Part shown: in pieces, positions 50,905 to 61,042 of the stretch
Numbering within the stretch: the stretch's first letter is position 1
Layout: each line of letters starts with the position of its first letter
Origin: Campylobacter pinnipediorum subsp. caledonicus
GTDB taxonomy: Bacteria; Campylobacterota; Campylobacteria; Campylobacterales; Campylobacteraceae
Length of the DNA: 64,000 bases
Reading direction: 5' to 3'
Assembly (NCBI RefSeq): GCF_002022005.1
Contig: NZ_CP017258.1
Location: 1,054,001-1,118,000, forward strand
Program-made: the position numbers and the translations under genes
The notes under the pieces: model-generated
Seen by the model: only the letters and a program-made list of their open reading frames with translations
The model's database searches: none
Told to the model about the DNA's origin: nothing

Positions 50905-52779
50905 ATGGCAAATATTTTTATGTCTTTAAATACAGGTGTTTCGGGACTAAACGCCGCACAAGTTCAAATATCTACAACTGGAAATAATATAGCAAATGCC
51001 GACTCCACATACTATACAAGACAAAGAGTTGTCCAAACCTCAGCGATATCTTTGTATAATGTTGAGGGTGGTGTTGGTACGGGAACACAAGTAGAAACCA
51101 CTGTAAGAATACACGATGAATTTACCTATGCAAGACTTAAATCAGCATCATCAAATTTAGAAAATACAGCTTTTAAACAAAGGATCATGCAAGAATTAGC
51201 ACAAAATTTTCCGGATTTGCAGGATTCTGGAATAAGCAGAGATATGACAAATTATTTTAATGCATGGAATAAATTTGCTTCAAATCCTAATGATTCGGCA
51301 CAAAAATTAAACCTTATAAATATGACTTCTGTATTTACCAAAGGCATATCAAGAACAGCTACAAAACTTGATGATCTTCAAGCAGAAGTAGATAGACTAA
51401 TGAAAATAAATGTTGAAGAGGTAAATAAAATAGGCGAGCAAATAGCAAACCTAAACAAAGAGATAAGAAGAGTAGAATCAGGTGCCGACTCGGGCATAAA
51501 AGTAAACGCAAATGATTTAAGAGATAAAAGAGATGAGTTAGAACTTGCCTTATCAAAACTTATAAATATAGATACTTTTAAGAGTGATTTAAAAAGCAAT
51601 ACAAGAGTAGACAGCGGAATCACTGATGAGGGAAGGTTTTATAACCTAAATATAGGTGGTGTAAGCATAGTAGATGGTGTTAATTTTCATCCTCTTGTTA
51701 TGAATAAAGCTGATTCAAAAGGACAATTTACTGGAATTTTTTATGAGATGCAAGATGGCAGACTGATAAAAATGGAAGATAAAATTTATAATGGCAAGAT
51801 AGGCGCACAGCTTGATCTTCGTGGTAGGCACTATGATCCTTTGGCTCAAAAATTTACAGAAGGCTCTGTTCAAAAGTATATAGACAACCTTGATACACTT
51901 GCAAAAACAATCATACACAATACAAATAATATCTATGCACAATCAGCAGTAGAGATATCAAATACCAAAGAATTTGACTTCTTGGAAAATGATAAAACAT
52001 TGATGAATTTTAGTAAAGATGTTCAGAACGGGACTTTTGATGTTATCGTATATGATAACACAGGAAAAGAAATAGCCAAAAAAACAATAGATGTTAATGG
52101 AACAACAACTATGAATGATCTAACTTATGGAAACTCTATAATGCACGATTTTAACTCAAACTCAGATGATAATAATGATAACAATATGTCAAATGATGTA
52201 AATGATTATTTTGAAGCATCTTATTTTTATGATAAATTGTCAAATAAAGGAACATTTGCTGTTATACCTAAACAGACAAAAGGACTTTATAGCATTGCTT
52301 TTGTAGATCACGGAACAAATGTTCCAGGCGTTCTTGGACTAAATAGATTTTTTGATGGTGAAAGAGCAAGAGATATGGCTATAAATAGTGATTTTCTCTC
52401 AGATCATACAAAGCTTAGAGCATACTCAAAACCTGTTTCAGGAAACAATGATGTTGCTAATAAAATGGTTCAACTACAATATGATAAATTAAAATTTTAT
52501 TCGCATGGAATAGCACAAGATAGAGATGATACTATAGATGGGTATTATAGATTTTTAACGACAGATATAGCAAGTGATACAGAAGCAAACAACAACTTTA
52601 ATGAAACAAACACATCTCTTTTTAAAACAGCAGAACAAGAGTTTCAATCTATAAGTGGTGTTGATACAAATGAAGAATTGACAAATTTAATTAGATTTCA
52701 GGCTAGTTACGGAGCAGCAGCAAAGATAGTAACAACTGTAAATCAAATGTTGGAAACACTGCTTACCTTAAAACAATGA
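50905..52779 (+). CDS. flgK: Hook-associated protein 1
   Basis: FlgK joins hook and filament. At 624 residues it has the conserved N-terminus (FMSLNTGVSGLNAAQVQIST, then GNNIANADSTYYTRQR) and C-terminus (NEELTNLIRFQASYGAAAKI, then TVNQMLETLLTL) that form the D0 coiled coil. The 3' end overlaps the next gene by 4 bases. Confidence 0.95.
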   Translation: MANIFMSLNTGVSGLNAAQVQISTTGNNIANADSTYYTRQRVVQTSAISLYNVEGGVGTGTQVETTVRIHDEFTYARLKSASSNLENTAFKQRIMQELAQNFPDLQDSGISRDMTNYFNAWNKFASNPNDSAQKLNLINMTSVFTKGISRTATKLDDLQAEVDRLMKINVEEVNKIGEQIANLNKEIRRVESGADSGIKVNANDLRDKRDELELALSKLINIDTFKSDLKSNTRVDSGITDEGRFYNLNIGGVSIVDGVNFHPLVMNKADSKGQFTGIFYEMQDGRLIKMEDKIYNGKIGAQLDLRGRHYDPLAQKFTEGSVQKYIDNLDTLAKTIIHNTNNIYAQSAVEISNTKEFDFLENDKTLMNFSKDVQNGTFDVIVYDNTGKEIAKKTIDVNGTTTMNDLTYGNSIMHDFNSNSDDNNDNNMSNDVNDYFEASYFYDKLSNKGTFAVIPKQTKGLYSIAFVDHGTNVPGVLGLNRFFDGERARDMAINSDFLSDHTKLRAYSKPVSGNNDVANKMVQLQYDKLKFYSHGIAQDRDDTIDGYYRFLTTDIASDTEANNNFNETNTSLFKTAEQEFQSISGVDTNEELTNLIRFQASYGAAAKIVTTVNQMLETLLTLKQ

Positions 52780-53543
52780 TTAAAAATATATTAGATGGTT
52801 ATGTTTTTGATAAAAACAGACAAGATGAGCTATTTTCTTATGCTGATCCTTTGCAAATAGCGACAAAGCTAAAAGAGCCTGTTTCTTGTCTTTTGTGTGC
52901 TTTGTTTGCATATGGAAATGCAAAACTTATAGTAAAGTTTTTAAACTCTCTTGATTTTTCTTTGCTAGATGAGACAGAAAAAGAGATAACAAAAAGCATA
53001 ACAACACACAAATATAGGTTTCAAAATACAAAAGATGTGCAAAATATATTTATAACTTTAAGTAGATTGAAAAAAGATTTGGATATAGAGCATATACTTA
53101 AAAAAGGTTTTAAAAACGGTGGAATGTGCTATGCTATAAACGAGCTTATAAAAGAAATTTATAAACTAAACCCGTATAAAACAGATGGGTATGAGTTCTT
53201 TTTTGCAAGGCCTTTTGTTAAAGAGCCAAGATCTCCATATAAAAGATACAATATGTATCTAAGATGGATGGTAAGAGATACTGATATAGATTTGGGACTT
53301 TTTAAGAGTTTGGATAAAAGAGAACTTTTAATACCCCTAGATGTTCATACACATAGAGTTTCGCTATCTCTTGGGCTTGTTAAGAGAAAGACTTATGACT
53401 TTAAATCTGTTTTAGAACTCACAAATAGACTAAAAACATTTGACAGAAATGACCCTATCAAATATGACTTTGCCCTTTATAGGATAGGACAAAGTGGGGA
53501 GTTAAAAAATGTCATATCTATGCTAAATCAGCAACACTCTTAA
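52776..53543 (+). CDS. TIGR02757 family protein
   Basis: A 255-residue protein of the TIGR02757 (DUF2400) family. Features are DELFSYADPLQIATKL, KEPVSCLLCALFAYGNAKLI, RPFVKEPRSPYKRYNMYLRW and PLDVHTHRVSLSLGLVKRKT. The fold is thought to be helical, related to HhH DNA glycosylase-like proteins. The function is not established. It overlaps flgK by 4 bases and may be transcribed with it. Confidence 0.85.
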   Translation: MIKNILDGYVFDKNRQDELFSYADPLQIATKLKEPVSCLLCALFAYGNAKLIVKFLNSLDFSLLDETEKEITKSITTHKYRFQNTKDVQNIFITLSRLKKDLDIEHILKKGFKNGGMCYAINELIKEIYKLNPYKTDGYEFFFARPFVKEPRSPYKRYNMYLRWMVRDTDIDLGLFKSLDKRELLIPLDVHTHRVSLSLGLVKRKTYDFKSVLELTNRLKTFDRNDPIKYDFALYRIGQSGELKNVISMLNQQHS

Positions 53544-53792
53544 AATTTTAGACTCTATTAAAATACTTATATGATACTTTGTTGATTTTTACGAACTATT
53601 TTTAGTGCTTTTAAATTTAAAGAAATTATACCTTCTTAATAAATCAAATTTATAAAACAATCCAAGGTATTATTAGAAAGTGCAAAATCAAATACTTAAG
53701 ATAAAAGTCAATAAATTTTAAAATGTTTTAAAAGTAAACACAATCAATAAATAGTTTTTTATAATATATCTTTATAAAATTAGATATCAGTT

Positions 53793-53824
53793 AAAGCTTG
53801 CTGGATAAACCCAACAAGCTTTTT
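53793..53824. terminator. Bidirectional terminator near pirin
   Basis: AAAGCTTG and CAAGCTTT pair with inner TGG/CCA around a short loop; a T-run follows on the plus strand. It separates the convergent flgK operon and pirin gene. The rest of the 53544-53828 gap shows nothing else. Confidence 0.7.
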
Positions 53825-53828
53825 AAAT

Positions 53829-54653
53829 TTATTTTATAAAAGTTCCTGTCTTTAACTCAAAGAATGCATGTCTTAGCTCTTCTTCAGTGTTCATAACTAT
53901 AGGCCCGCCCCAAGATATGCTTTCATCTAGTCTTTTAGAACCCATAAACAAAAATTTTGCTTTTTTATCCAAAGCTTTTATAGTTACACTATCGCCCTCT
54001 GTAAGTTTTACAGCTGTTTTTTCTCTTATATGCTCACCGCTTACCTCTGCATCAGATAAAAGCGTAAATAGCATAATAGAATCATCGCTTTTTGTATCTA
54101 TAGTTATACTAGCATTTGGCTCTAACTCTATATCATAGTAGTTTAGAGGAAGATATTTTCCTTGATAGCCTTTGTGATCTTTGTATTCCCCAGCAAGTAG
54201 TCTTACCATACCACCATCAAAAGGTATCTCTTTTATCTGTTCATTTTTTATCGCATTATACTCTGGTTTTACCATTTTGTATTTGGCTGGTAAGTTTAAC
54301 CATAACTGAACGCCCAACATTCTTTCACTAGCCGGAAGTCTCTCTTCGTGCAATATACCAGAACCAGCAGTCATCCACTGAACTTCGCCATCGCCTATTG
54401 TATCTTGAAATCCTAAGTTGTCTTTGTGCATCATTCTGCCTTTAAAAACATAACTTACTGTTTCTATTCCTCTATGTGGATGCATAGGAAAACCTGCTGT
54501 ATAATCATCGGGATTTACACTATCAAAAGAGTCTAGCATAAGTATAGGATCAAACTCATCCGTTGTTGCGTGTCCTAAAACCCTAACAAGTTTTACACCT
54601 GCACCATCCATAGTTCTAAATCCATTAACCTGAGTTTTTACTTTTCTTTCCAT
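53829..54653 (-). CDS. Pirin family protein
   Basis: A 274-residue bicupin. The first cupin has the metal-binding HPHRGIETVSYVFKG and later WMTAGSGILHEE; DEFDPILMLDSFDS is the typical N-terminal pirin block. Pirins may act as quercetinase-like enzymes or redox regulators. It stands alone on the minus strand with AGGAG upstream. Confidence 0.92.
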   Translation of the reverse strand: MERKVKTQVNGFRTMDGAGVKLVRVLGHATTDEFDPILMLDSFDSVNPDDYTAGFPMHPHRGIETVSYVFKGRMMHKDNLGFQDTIGDGEVQWMTAGSGILHEERLPASERMLGVQLWLNLPAKYKMVKPEYNAIKNEQIKEIPFDGGMVRLLAGEYKDHKGYQGKYLPLNYYDIELEPNASITIDTKSDDSIMLFTLLSDAEVSGEHIREKTAVKLTEGDSVTIKALDKKAKFLFMGSKRLDESISWGGPIVMNTEEELRHAFFELKTGTFIK

Positions 54654-54934
54654 CGTTTTCTCCTATTTTTTATTTAATGAAAGTATCGTATTTTATTTTT
54701 AAATTTGGATTAATGCAGTATAAATAAAATCTTAATTAAGAAAATATATTAATAAGAGTTGTTTAAGCTCGTTTTTATGGAGTATTATCATAACTTATTT
54801 ATTTTGATACAAGATTTTAAACAAGTTTGTATTAATAATCTGTTGTTAGTGTAAATTAAATTTTCTAAAATAATGGATATTTTGATAAAAAAGGGTTAAA
54901 AATAGTAAATTTAAAACCCTTTAAAAAAGATATT

Positions 54935-56383
54935 TTATAGTGATAAATAATGCTCTATCTGCTCTTTTCTTAGAATTCTCATAAAGTTCGTACTACCTTC
55001 AACACCAGTAGGAAAACCAGCTGTAACAAGATATGTTTTATCTTTATCTATTATTTTATTTTTGACAGCTTCTTTTACCATTATCATTAAAAGTTCTGTT
55101 ATGGTATTGCACTTTGGTAATACAAAATTTGCAGAGCCAACACCCCAAGCAAGTGTTAAAGAACCAGATATTTGATGATCGTGAGTAACTGCTATAATAT
55201 CCATATTAACCCTATTTCTAGCTATTTTTATAGCTGATTTACCAGAGCCAGTTATAGATATGATAGCATCCGCATTTAGCCTATATGCCAATGCCGCTGC
55301 ACTTGAAGCAATCATATCTGTTTCATCTAAAAACTCAAACTGATCAAATTTATTGTATGGATATATCTTTTGTGCTTGAAGTATAGTATTACTCATAGCT
55401 TTTACAACCGCTATTGGGTTTATGCCAACTGCGCTCTCTTCACTCAACATAACAGCATCTGTCCCATCTAAAACTGCATTTGCCACATCACTTATCTCTG
55501 CTCTTGTAGCTGTTTCATGCTCCGCCATTGATAGCATCATTTGAGTTGCAGTTATAACAGGCTTGCTGGCTATATTTGCTTTTTTTATTATTGATTTTTG
55601 GATGGTAGGCACTTCATAATAAGGAATCTCTATACCAAGATCTCCACGAGCTATCATAATGCCATCACTTACTTTTATAATGTCATCTATATTTTCAACT
55701 GCATCAAATTTTTCTATCTTTGAAAGCAATCTTGATTTTGAACCTAATGAGTTTAATATATCTTTCGCTTTTTTTACATCATTGGCATTTTGAACAAAAC
55801 TAATAGCAACAAAATCAACTTTTTCTTTTGCTCCAAATTCCATATCTTCTTTGTCTTTTGGTGTAATAACATCTATACCAAGTCTTGTGTTTGGGAAATT
55901 TACACCCTTATTTGAGTTTAATACACCACTATTTTTAACTACAGTTTGAACCATGGTCTCATCAACACTTACAACTTTAACTCTTATATTTCCATCATAA
56001 AGATAGATATATTGATCTTTTTGTAACATCTTTAAAATTTGTGGCTGATTTATAGATGTTTTATAGTGATTTTCAGCTACCTTAACACCAAGTATATCTT
56101 GTGTGTAAATATCAAGTCTATCATTTGGTTTTAATTCAAATTTTTCTTCTAATTTTCCTATGCGAATTTTTGGACCACATATATCTTGAAGTATTCCTAT
56201 TCTTATATCTAGTTCTTTTTCAACTTCTCTTACTTTTCGTATGTTTTCTTTATGATACTCATGTGTTCCGTGGCTAAAGTTTAAGCGAAACACATTTACA
56301 CCAGCTAAAACCATCTCTTTTATAGTATTTATATTGTCGCTAGCAGGCCCTAAAGTTGCTACAATTTTTATCTTTTTATCCAT
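54935..56383 (-). CDS. pyk: Pyruvate kinase
   Basis: Pyruvate kinase makes pyruvate and ATP from phosphoenolpyruvate. In Campylobacter, which lacks a full upper glycolysis, the role is mainly anaplerotic. The 482-residue protein has VFRLNFSHGTHEYHKENI, LLSKIEKFDAVENIDDII, IMIARGDLGIEIPYYEVP and ATQMMLSM near the active site. The C-terminal domain has LVTAGFPTGVEGSTNFMRIL. It is monocistronic, with 280-base AT-rich gaps on both sides in which I see no gene. Confidence 0.95.
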   Translation of the reverse strand: MDKKIKIVATLGPASDNINTIKEMVLAGVNVFRLNFSHGTHEYHKENIRKVREVEKELDIRIGILQDICGPKIRIGKLEEKFELKPNDRLDIYTQDILGVKVAENHYKTSINQPQILKMLQKDQYIYLYDGNIRVKVVSVDETMVQTVVKNSGVLNSNKGVNFPNTRLGIDVITPKDKEDMEFGAKEKVDFVAISFVQNANDVKKAKDILNSLGSKSRLLSKIEKFDAVENIDDIIKVSDGIMIARGDLGIEIPYYEVPTIQKSIIKKANIASKPVITATQMMLSMAEHETATRAEISDVANAVLDGTDAVMLSEESAVGINPIAVVKAMSNTILQAQKIYPYNKFDQFEFLDETDMIASSAAALAYRLNADAIISITGSGKSAIKIARNRVNMDIIAVTHDHQISGSLTLAWGVGSANFVLPKCNTITELLMIMVKEAVKNKIIDKDKTYLVTAGFPTGVEGSTNFMRILRKEQIEHYLSL

Positions 56384-56662
56384 TCATTGTCCTCATTTTG
56401 TATTATTTTTTATATTATAATACAATATTTTATTTTAAAAGCACATATAAGTATAATTTTACAATGATAATCAATATGCACCTAAGGCATATTTAATAAA
56501 ATTTGAATTATTAAAACTTATATTTTTTAAAGACTACTCACTAAGCAAATTTAAGATAAAGTTTCATAGTAGAAAATCTAAATTATCATGTTTAATCGCT
56601 TTTATTTAGATTTTTAACTACATTTTTAAGTGTAAATTAAAAATGTATTTTAAGGAAAAACA

Positions 56663-57379
56663 ATGACAAAAGAGGATAAAAACAATGTTTTAAATGCCAG
56701 AAAGATCTATTATCTTCTATTTTCAAAATTATTTGTATTTAACAATACAAAAGATAGATACGATGGTGTTTTAGATATTTTGAACATAATAAAGCAATCG
56801 CCTCTTGATGAGACAAGCTCTATTGGAATAAATAATTTTTTAGAAAATTTTACTGATTTTGATACTTTGGCCGATGAATATGATGATATATTTCACGCCC
56901 CTCCTAGACCTTTACACAATACATTTTCTTATTATGAAGAGGGCTATAGCTCTGGCTCTGCTTGTGTTAGAGTTAGAAAAATTTTATCAAAAACAAACAT
57001 TAGAAGAGACGAAAAAGAGTTTAAAGAAAATGAAGATAATATAGGATTTGTATTTTCACTAATGTTTGATTTTATATCATACGCATTAAATAAAAATGAA
57101 AAATACGAAGAGTTTTCAAAAGAGTTATTTAAAACCACTATAAATCCTTTTATTGATGAGTTTATATTAAATTTATATAACCATCAAAACTCTAAAAGTT
57201 ACAAATCAATATGTTTAATACTTCAATCATTTATAGAATTTGAAAGACTATATTATGGTATCAACAAACCAAATTATGAAAATGAAAAAAATATAAAAAC
57301 TCAAAATGGAATTTCAAGATCTGAAATGATAAGAAGAGAAGCAAATAGAGCAAGAAGAAAAGCTGAAGAACAAATATAA
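56663..57379 (+). CDS. TorD-family chaperone of formate dehydrogenase
   Basis: A 238-residue helical protein of the TorD/DmsD group, with ARKIYYLLFSKLFVFNNTK, a central ADEYDDIFHAPPRPLHNTFS and YYEEGYSSGSA. These chaperones hold molybdoenzyme subunits and guard the Tat signal until the cofactor is inserted. It is the first gene of the fdh cluster and has AAGGAAAA before the ATG. The C-terminal tail is Arg-rich. Confidence 0.85.
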   Translation: MTKEDKNNVLNARKIYYLLFSKLFVFNNTKDRYDGVLDILNIIKQSPLDETSSIGINNFLENFTDFDTLADEYDDIFHAPPRPLHNTFSYYEEGYSSGSACVRVRKILSKTNIRRDEKEFKENEDNIGFVFSLMFDFISYALNKNEKYEEFSKELFKTTINPFIDEFILNLYNHQNSKSYKSICLILQSFIEFERLYYGINKPNYENEKNIKTQNGISRSEMIRREANRARRKAEEQI

Positions 57380-57399
57380 AAATCAAAGAAAGGAAAAGT

Positions 57400-57570
57400 A
57401 TGCAAAAAAATAGACGCGAGTTTTTAAAAAAACTTATGGTAGGGACATCTGTTGGACTTGCTTCTACAAGTGTTTTAGCCAAAGACAAAGCAAAAAAAAC
57501 AGAAAAAGGCGAAGAAATTTTATACTCAAGAAATAAAACTTGGGAATTTTATTATAAACAATCAAATTAA
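57400..57570 (+). CDS. Small Tat-signal protein of the formate dehydrogenase cluster
   Basis: A 56-residue protein between the chaperone and fdhA, with AAAGGAAA before the ATG. It starts with a twin-arginine motif (NRREFLKKL) and a hydrophobic stretch (VGTSVGLASTSVLA), then a short Lys-rich mature part ending in KTWEFYYKQSN. Small proteins of this kind occur before fdhA in epsilonproteobacteria. It may be a small subunit or a maturation aid at the membrane. Confidence 0.75.
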   Translation: MQKNRREFLKKLMVGTSVGLASTSVLAKDKAKKTEKGEEILYSRNKTWEFYYKQSN

Positions 57571-57588
57571 TTTTAGAAAGGATGTATT

Positions 57589-60405
57589 ATGCAAAACGAT
57601 TTAGCTTTATCTCGTGTTGGTAGGCGTTCGTTTTTAAAAATGGCATCTCTTGGTATGGCTGCTGGAGCAACTGGAATTTATGCCAGCGGAGTAACTAGAG
57701 AAGCTACTAAAAATGAATTAAAAAATCCATTTCCTGATTCAAAAATGGTAAAAACAGTTTGCACGGCGTGCTCTGTTGGATGTGGTATAATGGCTGAAGT
57801 TTCAAACGGTGTTTGGGTTCGCCAAGAGGTAGCTCAAGATCACCCTGTAAGTGCCGGTGGTCACTGCTGTAAGGGAAGCGATATGATCGACATGGTTCGC
57901 TCACAAGTTCGCTTAAAATACCCTATGGTAAAAGAAAATGGAAAATGGAAACGCATTAGTTATGAAGAAGCTCTTGATAGAATAGGAACACAACTTAAAA
58001 AATACAGAGATGAAAATCCTGAACAAGTTATGTTTTTGGGTTCTGCAAAAGTAAGCAATGAGCAAAGTTACTATATACGTAAATTTGCTGCAATGTTTGG
58101 GACAAATAACCTAGATCATCAAGCTAGAATTTGACATAGCACAACAGTCGCCGGTGTGGCGAATACTTGGGGTTATGGCGCTATGACAAATCATCTTGGA
58201 GATATCCAAAACTCAAAAGCTATGATAATATTTGGAGCAAATCCTGCAGTTAATCACCCTGTTGGATTTAGACATTTCTTAAAAGCAAAAGAAAACAACA
58301 GATCAAAACTAATAGTTATTGATCCAAGATATACAAGAACAGCTGCCAAGGCTGATTATTTTGCTCAAATAAGACCAGGAACAGATATACCATTTATGTA
58401 TGGAATGCTAAATTTGATATTTGAAAATGGCTGGGAAGATAAGAAATTTATAAATGATCGTGTTTACGGCATGGATGAGATAAGAAAAGAAGCAAAAAAC
58501 TGGACACCTGATATAGTAGAAGATGTTACTGGTGTAAAAGCTGAATTATTAAAAGAAATTACAGAAGTATATGCAAAAAATGCTCCAGGAACTTTAATAT
58601 GGGCAATGGGACTAACTCAACACTCAATAGGAAGCTCAAACACTCGTATAGCACCTATTTTACAACTTGCACTAGGCAATATGGGAATAGAAGGCGGTGG
58701 CTGTAATATTCTTCGTGGTCATGACAATGTCCAAGGTGCAACAGACATGGCAAACTTACCTGATAATCTACCTGGCTATTATGGAATAGCAGAAGGTGCT
58801 TGGAAGTATTTTGCAAAGATGTGGAAAGTTGATTTTGATTGGCTTCAAGGAAACTTTGTAAAACCAGAGTGGATGAATAAACCAGGATTTACATTAGCTC
58901 GCTGGTGGGCTGGTTCGCTTGGTGGTAAAGATGGTAATGATCCTATTGAAAATAGCGGAACAAATTTAAAAGCGCTATTTGTTATAGGAAATGGAATCAC
59001 TTCAACAGCTCAACAAGTAAAAGTTCAAGAAGGTCTTGATAATCTTGAATTATTGGTTCTTGCAGATCCTTTTGTAAACGAAGCAGCTGTTATTACTCAT
59101 AAGAAAGATAATATATTTTTATTACCATCAGCTACACAATTTGAATCTAGCGGGACAGTTGTTGCAACAAATCGCTCTGGACAATGGAGATTTCAAGTAA
59201 CAGATCCTCTATATGAAAGCAAACAAGATCAAGAAATTTTATTTGAACTTGCAAAAAGACTTGGATTTTACGAAGAGCTTACAAGAACAATAAGAGATGA
59301 AAATGGTAACATCCAATGGCCAGAAGCAGCAACAAAAGAAATAGCAAATACCATAAAGACAATAGGACTTACAGGATGGACTCCTGAAAGACTTAAAAAT
59401 CATGTATTAAACTGGGATAAATTTGATGAAAAAACACTTCTTGGAAAAGAAGGGACCGATGTAGCTGGCGAATACTATGGTCTTCCTTGGCCTTGCTGGA
59501 GTACATCACACTGCGGAAGTCCAAATTTATACAATGTAAACTTACCTGTAAGTAAAGGCGGAATGGGATTTAGAAATCGTTATGGTTTGGAGCATAATGG
59601 TGTAAATTTATTAGCTGAAGATGGATCGGCTCCGGTTGATTCGCCTATAAATGGTGGATATCCAGAGATAACAAAAGACAATATAGAAAAAGTTTTAAAT
59701 ATCAAACTTACAGAAGATGAAAAAGCAAGAATGGGTGCTAATTGGAAAGTTGATGATAGTAATATAATAGCTGAAAAATGTATGCAAAAAGGTATAGCTC
59801 CTTATGGTAATGCAAAAGCTAGAGCTATAGTTTGGACCTTTATAGATCAAATTCCAAAACATAGAGAACCTATACACTCTCAAAGATCTGACTTGGCAAA
59901 AAAATATCCTAGTTTTAACGATAAGCCAAATCATTATAGGGTTTATACAAAATATGAAAGCTTGCAACAAAGCAAGGACTTTGCAAAAGACTTCCCTATA
60001 AATCTAATCACAGCTCGTCTTGTAAACCTAAATGGAGCTGGAATGGAAAACAGAGCAAGTAAATATCTTGCACGTTTAACACCTGAGATGTTTGCAGATA
60101 TTCACCCAGAATTAGCACAAAAAAAAGGTATATCAAATGGTGATATGATATGGATTCATTCACCTGAAGGCACAAAAATAAAAGTAAAAGCTAGACTTGC
60201 TCCATCTGTGCTTCCAGATATGATTTTCTTACCATTTCACTTTGCGGGTGTAATGCAAGGTGTTGATATGACTGATAATTTCCCTGAAGGAACAAAACCA
60301 TACGCATCAGGTGAAAGTGCAAACACAATCGCAAACTATGGTTATGATATCATAACTCAAATCCCTGAAACAAAAGGCGGATTATGCCGCATAGAAAAAG
60401 CTTAA
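57589..60405 (+). CDS. fdhA: Formate dehydrogenase large subunit, selenocysteine-containing
   Basis: FdhA oxidises formate to CO2 in the periplasm with a molybdopterin (Mo or W) cofactor. One frame of 938 residues runs through an in-frame UGA at codon 182 (58132-58134), between Ile and His of LDHQARI-U-HSTTVAGVANT, the selenocysteine site of the family. The Tat motif GRRSFLKMASLG is at residues 11-22. The [4Fe-4S] cluster ligands are Cys58, Cys61, Cys65 and Cys93. A SECIS-like hairpin follows the UGA. It should be annotated as one gene, not two. Confidence 0.95.
58132..58170 (+). promoter_or_regulatory. SECIS-like element for selenocysteine insertion
   Basis: After UGA, CGCC (58149-58152) and GGCG (58158-58161) form a stem with a GGTGT loop beginning about 18 bases past the UGA. 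Bacterial SECIS elements need a small stem with G in the first loop positions about 16-37 bases after UGA. It overlaps the coding sequence, as it must in bacteria. Confidence 0.7.
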
Positions 60406-60415
60406 GGAGCGATAA

Positions 60416-61042
60416 ATGAATCAAAGCTTTACTAGATTAAAATTTTATTGCGATACAGATCGTTGTATAGATTGTAATGGTTGCTCTGTCGCTTGTGATG
60501 AAGCTCATGAGCTACCAATAGGAATAAGAAGAAGAAAAGTTGTAACACTAAATGAAGGCATACCAGGAAAAGAAATATCTACATCTATATCCTGTATGCA
60601 CTGTGAAGATGCTCCTTGTTCTTTAGTTTGTCCTGTTGATTGCTTTCATACAAGAGAAGATGGGGTCGTGCTACACGATAAGGATATATGTATAGGTTGT
60701 GGATATTGTCTTTATGCTTGTCCATTTGGTGCTCCACAATTTCCTAGAGATGGTGCTTTCGGTGTAAAAGGAAGTATGGATAAATGCACAATGTGTGCCG
60801 GCGGTGTAAATATACAAACAAATTCGGAAGAAGAATTTGAAGAGTATGGTCAAAATAGAATAGCAGAAGGAAAAGTTCCTGTATGCGCAGCTATGTGTTC
60901 AACCAAAGCTTTACTTGTGGGAGAATCTGATATAATACAAAAAATTTACGAAGATAGAGTTAATGCTAGGGGTTATGGAATAAAAGACATAAAAGAGTCT
61001 CTAACTTGGAAAATAGCTTACTACAAGAAGGATAGAATATGA
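60416..61042 (+). CDS. fdhB: Formate dehydrogenase iron-sulfur subunit
   Basis: A 208-residue electron-transfer subunit. Four cysteine groups bind [4Fe-4S] clusters: CDTDRCIDCNGCSVACDE, CMHCEDAPCSLVCPVDC, CIGCGYCLYACPFG, and CTMCAGG with CAAMCSTKAL. It passes electrons from FdhA to the cytochrome b subunit. There is no signal of its own, so it is probably exported with FdhA. It overlaps fdhC by 4 bases. Confidence 0.95.
   Translation: MNQSFTRLKFYCDTDRCIDCNGCSVACDEAHELPIGIRRRKVVTLNEGIPGKEISTSISCMHCEDAPCSLVCPVDCFHTREDGVVLHDKDICIGCGYCLYACPFGAPQFPRDGAFGVKGSMDKCTMCAGGVNIQTNSEEEFEEYGQNRIAEGKVPVCAAMCSTKALLVGESDIIQKIYEDRVNARGYGIKDIKESLTWKIAYYKKDRI

Noticed and set aside
57589-58134. fdhA as a truncated pseudogene with a nonsense mutation.
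   Set aside because: The UGA lies in the conserved selenocysteine position, the frame continues for 756 codons, and a SECIS-like hairpin follows.
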